This document shows, piece by piece, positions 63,435-64,000 of a stretch of DNA of 64,000 nt; the first letter of the stretch is position 1; each line of letters begins with the position of its first letter. The notes beneath the pieces are model-generated. The model saw only the letters and a list, made by a program, of their open reading frames with translations, was not told the DNA's origin and did not search any database. The DNA comes from an uncultured Blautia sp. Its GTDB lineage: Bacteria > Bacillota > Clostridia > Lachnospirales > Lachnospiraceae. A program made the translations under genes and the position numbers. The stretch covers positions 1 to 64,000 of the forward strand of contig UQMI01000002.1 of NCBI GenBank assembly GCA_900542045.1. Reading direction: 5' to 3'.

Positions 63435-63463
63435 TTGAAACTTTTACGGGAATCCATTATAAT
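63435..63463 (+). promoter_or_regulatory. Promoter of the aconitase-family hydratase gene
   Basis: TTGAAA at 63435-63440, a 17-base spacer and TATAAT at 63458-63463. The gene's ribosome binding site (GGAGGA, 63565-63570) follows about 100 bases on. Confidence 0.65.
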
Positions 63464-63576
63464 GATGAACAGATGCTCTGCTCCTGAGACTAAAAAGCCT
63501 GTCGGGGCAGGATTGAGGCAAAGAGGATTTGTTGGTGCAGCTGGGCGGCAGCCGGCTGCGGAATGGAGGATAGGAT

Positions 63577-64000
63577 ATGATAAAACTACATGACCAGGGG
63601 GTTTATCTGGTGAATGGAAATCAGCTTGTGGAAGAGACATCTGCTGATCTTCCGGTATCCAGAGAAGAGGCGGCAAAGAATACCATTGCGTATGGAATCT
63701 TGGAGGAACACAATACTTCCGGGAATATGGAAAAGCTGCAGATCAAATTTGACAAGCTTACTTCCCATGATATTACATTTGTGGGCATCATCCAGACGGC
63801 AAGAGCTTCCGGACTGGAGAAATTTCCGGTTCCCTATGTGCTGACGAACTGTCATAACTCCCTGTGTGCTGTGGGCGGTACCATCAACGAAGATGACCAC
63901 ATGTTTGGGCTGACCTGTGCGAAGAAATATGGCGGCGTCTATGTTCCTCCTCATCAGGCTGTCATTCATCAGTTTGCAAGAGAAATGCTGGCCGGCGGCG
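63577..64000 (+). CDS. Aconitase-family hydratase, cut off by the window end
   Basis: The first 141 residues of a protein that runs past the window. It begins [14 protein letters not shown], then [51 protein letters not shown], and [21 protein letters not shown]. This matches aconitase-superfamily hydratases, in which a GSDSHT motif would follow just beyond the end. The Cys residues in NCHNSLC may belong to the cofactor region. GGAGGA lies six bases upstream of the ATG. The substrate is uncertain. Confidence 0.85.
   Translation, partial: MIKLHDQGVYLVNGNQLVEETSADLPVSREEAAKNTIAYGILEEHNTSGNMEKLQIKFDKLTSHDITFVGIIQTARASGLEKFPVPYVLTNCHNSLCAVGGTINEDDHMFGLTCAKKYGGVYVPPHQAVIHQFAREMLAGG

Noticed and set aside
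1..64000. CRISPR arrays, insertion sequences, prophage, tRNA or rRNA genes
   Set aside because: No regular spaced repeats, transposase or integrase genes, tRNA T-loops or rRNA segments were seen while reading both strands by eye.

Overview
The window looks like a piece of chromosome from an anaerobic Gram-positive Clostridia, most likely a gut Lachnospiraceae. The reasons are the glgC/glgD pair, spoVG, a type 2 galT, YitT and TSCPD proteins, DnaD- and DnaI-type helicase-loading genes, strong AGGAGG ribosome binding sites and a pyruvate formate-lyase locus. It is gene-dense. I see no rRNA, tRNA, CRISPR array, insertion sequence or prophage. The species assignment is inference.

Layout. 0.2-2.6 kb: a CsoR-type metal repressor and a P1B metal ATPase, both behind promoters carrying the same palindrome. 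2.8-4.6 kb: phnW-phnX for 2-aminoethylphosphonate breakdown. 4.8-8.0 kb: pyruvate formate-lyase encoded as two polypeptides (a body lacking the glycyl-radical domain, then a separate 81-residue glycyl-radical protein) plus its activase. 8.1-10.1 kb: an M18 aminopeptidase and a small membrane protein. 10.3-18.6 kb: an eight-gene same-strand locus of response regulator, sensor kinase, lipoprotein, two permeases, an ABC ATPase and two membrane-anchored exported proteins, with matching direct repeats in front of its two transcription units. 18.7-31.5 kb: YitT, methyltransferases, an aminotransferase, an L,D-transpeptidase, ddl-murF, a large exported protein with a C39-like tail and an M29 aminopeptidase. 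31.7-40.6 kb: galT, an ECF sigma factor with a membrane beta-propeller partner, asnS, and an SbcD/SbcC-like pair whose ATPase is short and has membrane segments.

40.7-46.0 kb is mostly on the minus strand: prs, a DnaI-like helicase loader, a DnaD-like protein and murC. Between murC and the DnaD gene lies a dense cluster of DnaA-box sequences. 46.3-56.0 kb: glgC-glgD, spoVG, a beta-CASP nuclease, an acetyltransferase, TSCPD, mtnN and pgi, with two intergenic stretches that can fold. 56.2-62.9 kb: an amino-acid module of alanine/glycine symporter, D-serine ammonia-lyase, an SHMT-like enzyme with altered active-site residues, and a two-component system with a cupin-headed kinase. The window ends inside an aconitase-family hydratase gene.

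The most notable items are the split pyruvate formate-lyase, the DnaA-box cluster beside helicase-loading genes, the two-component/ABC/lipoprotein locus with its predicted operators, and the D-serine/SHMT-like module with a dedicated sensor. All functional statements rest on reading the sequence and on family knowledge. No database search was run.
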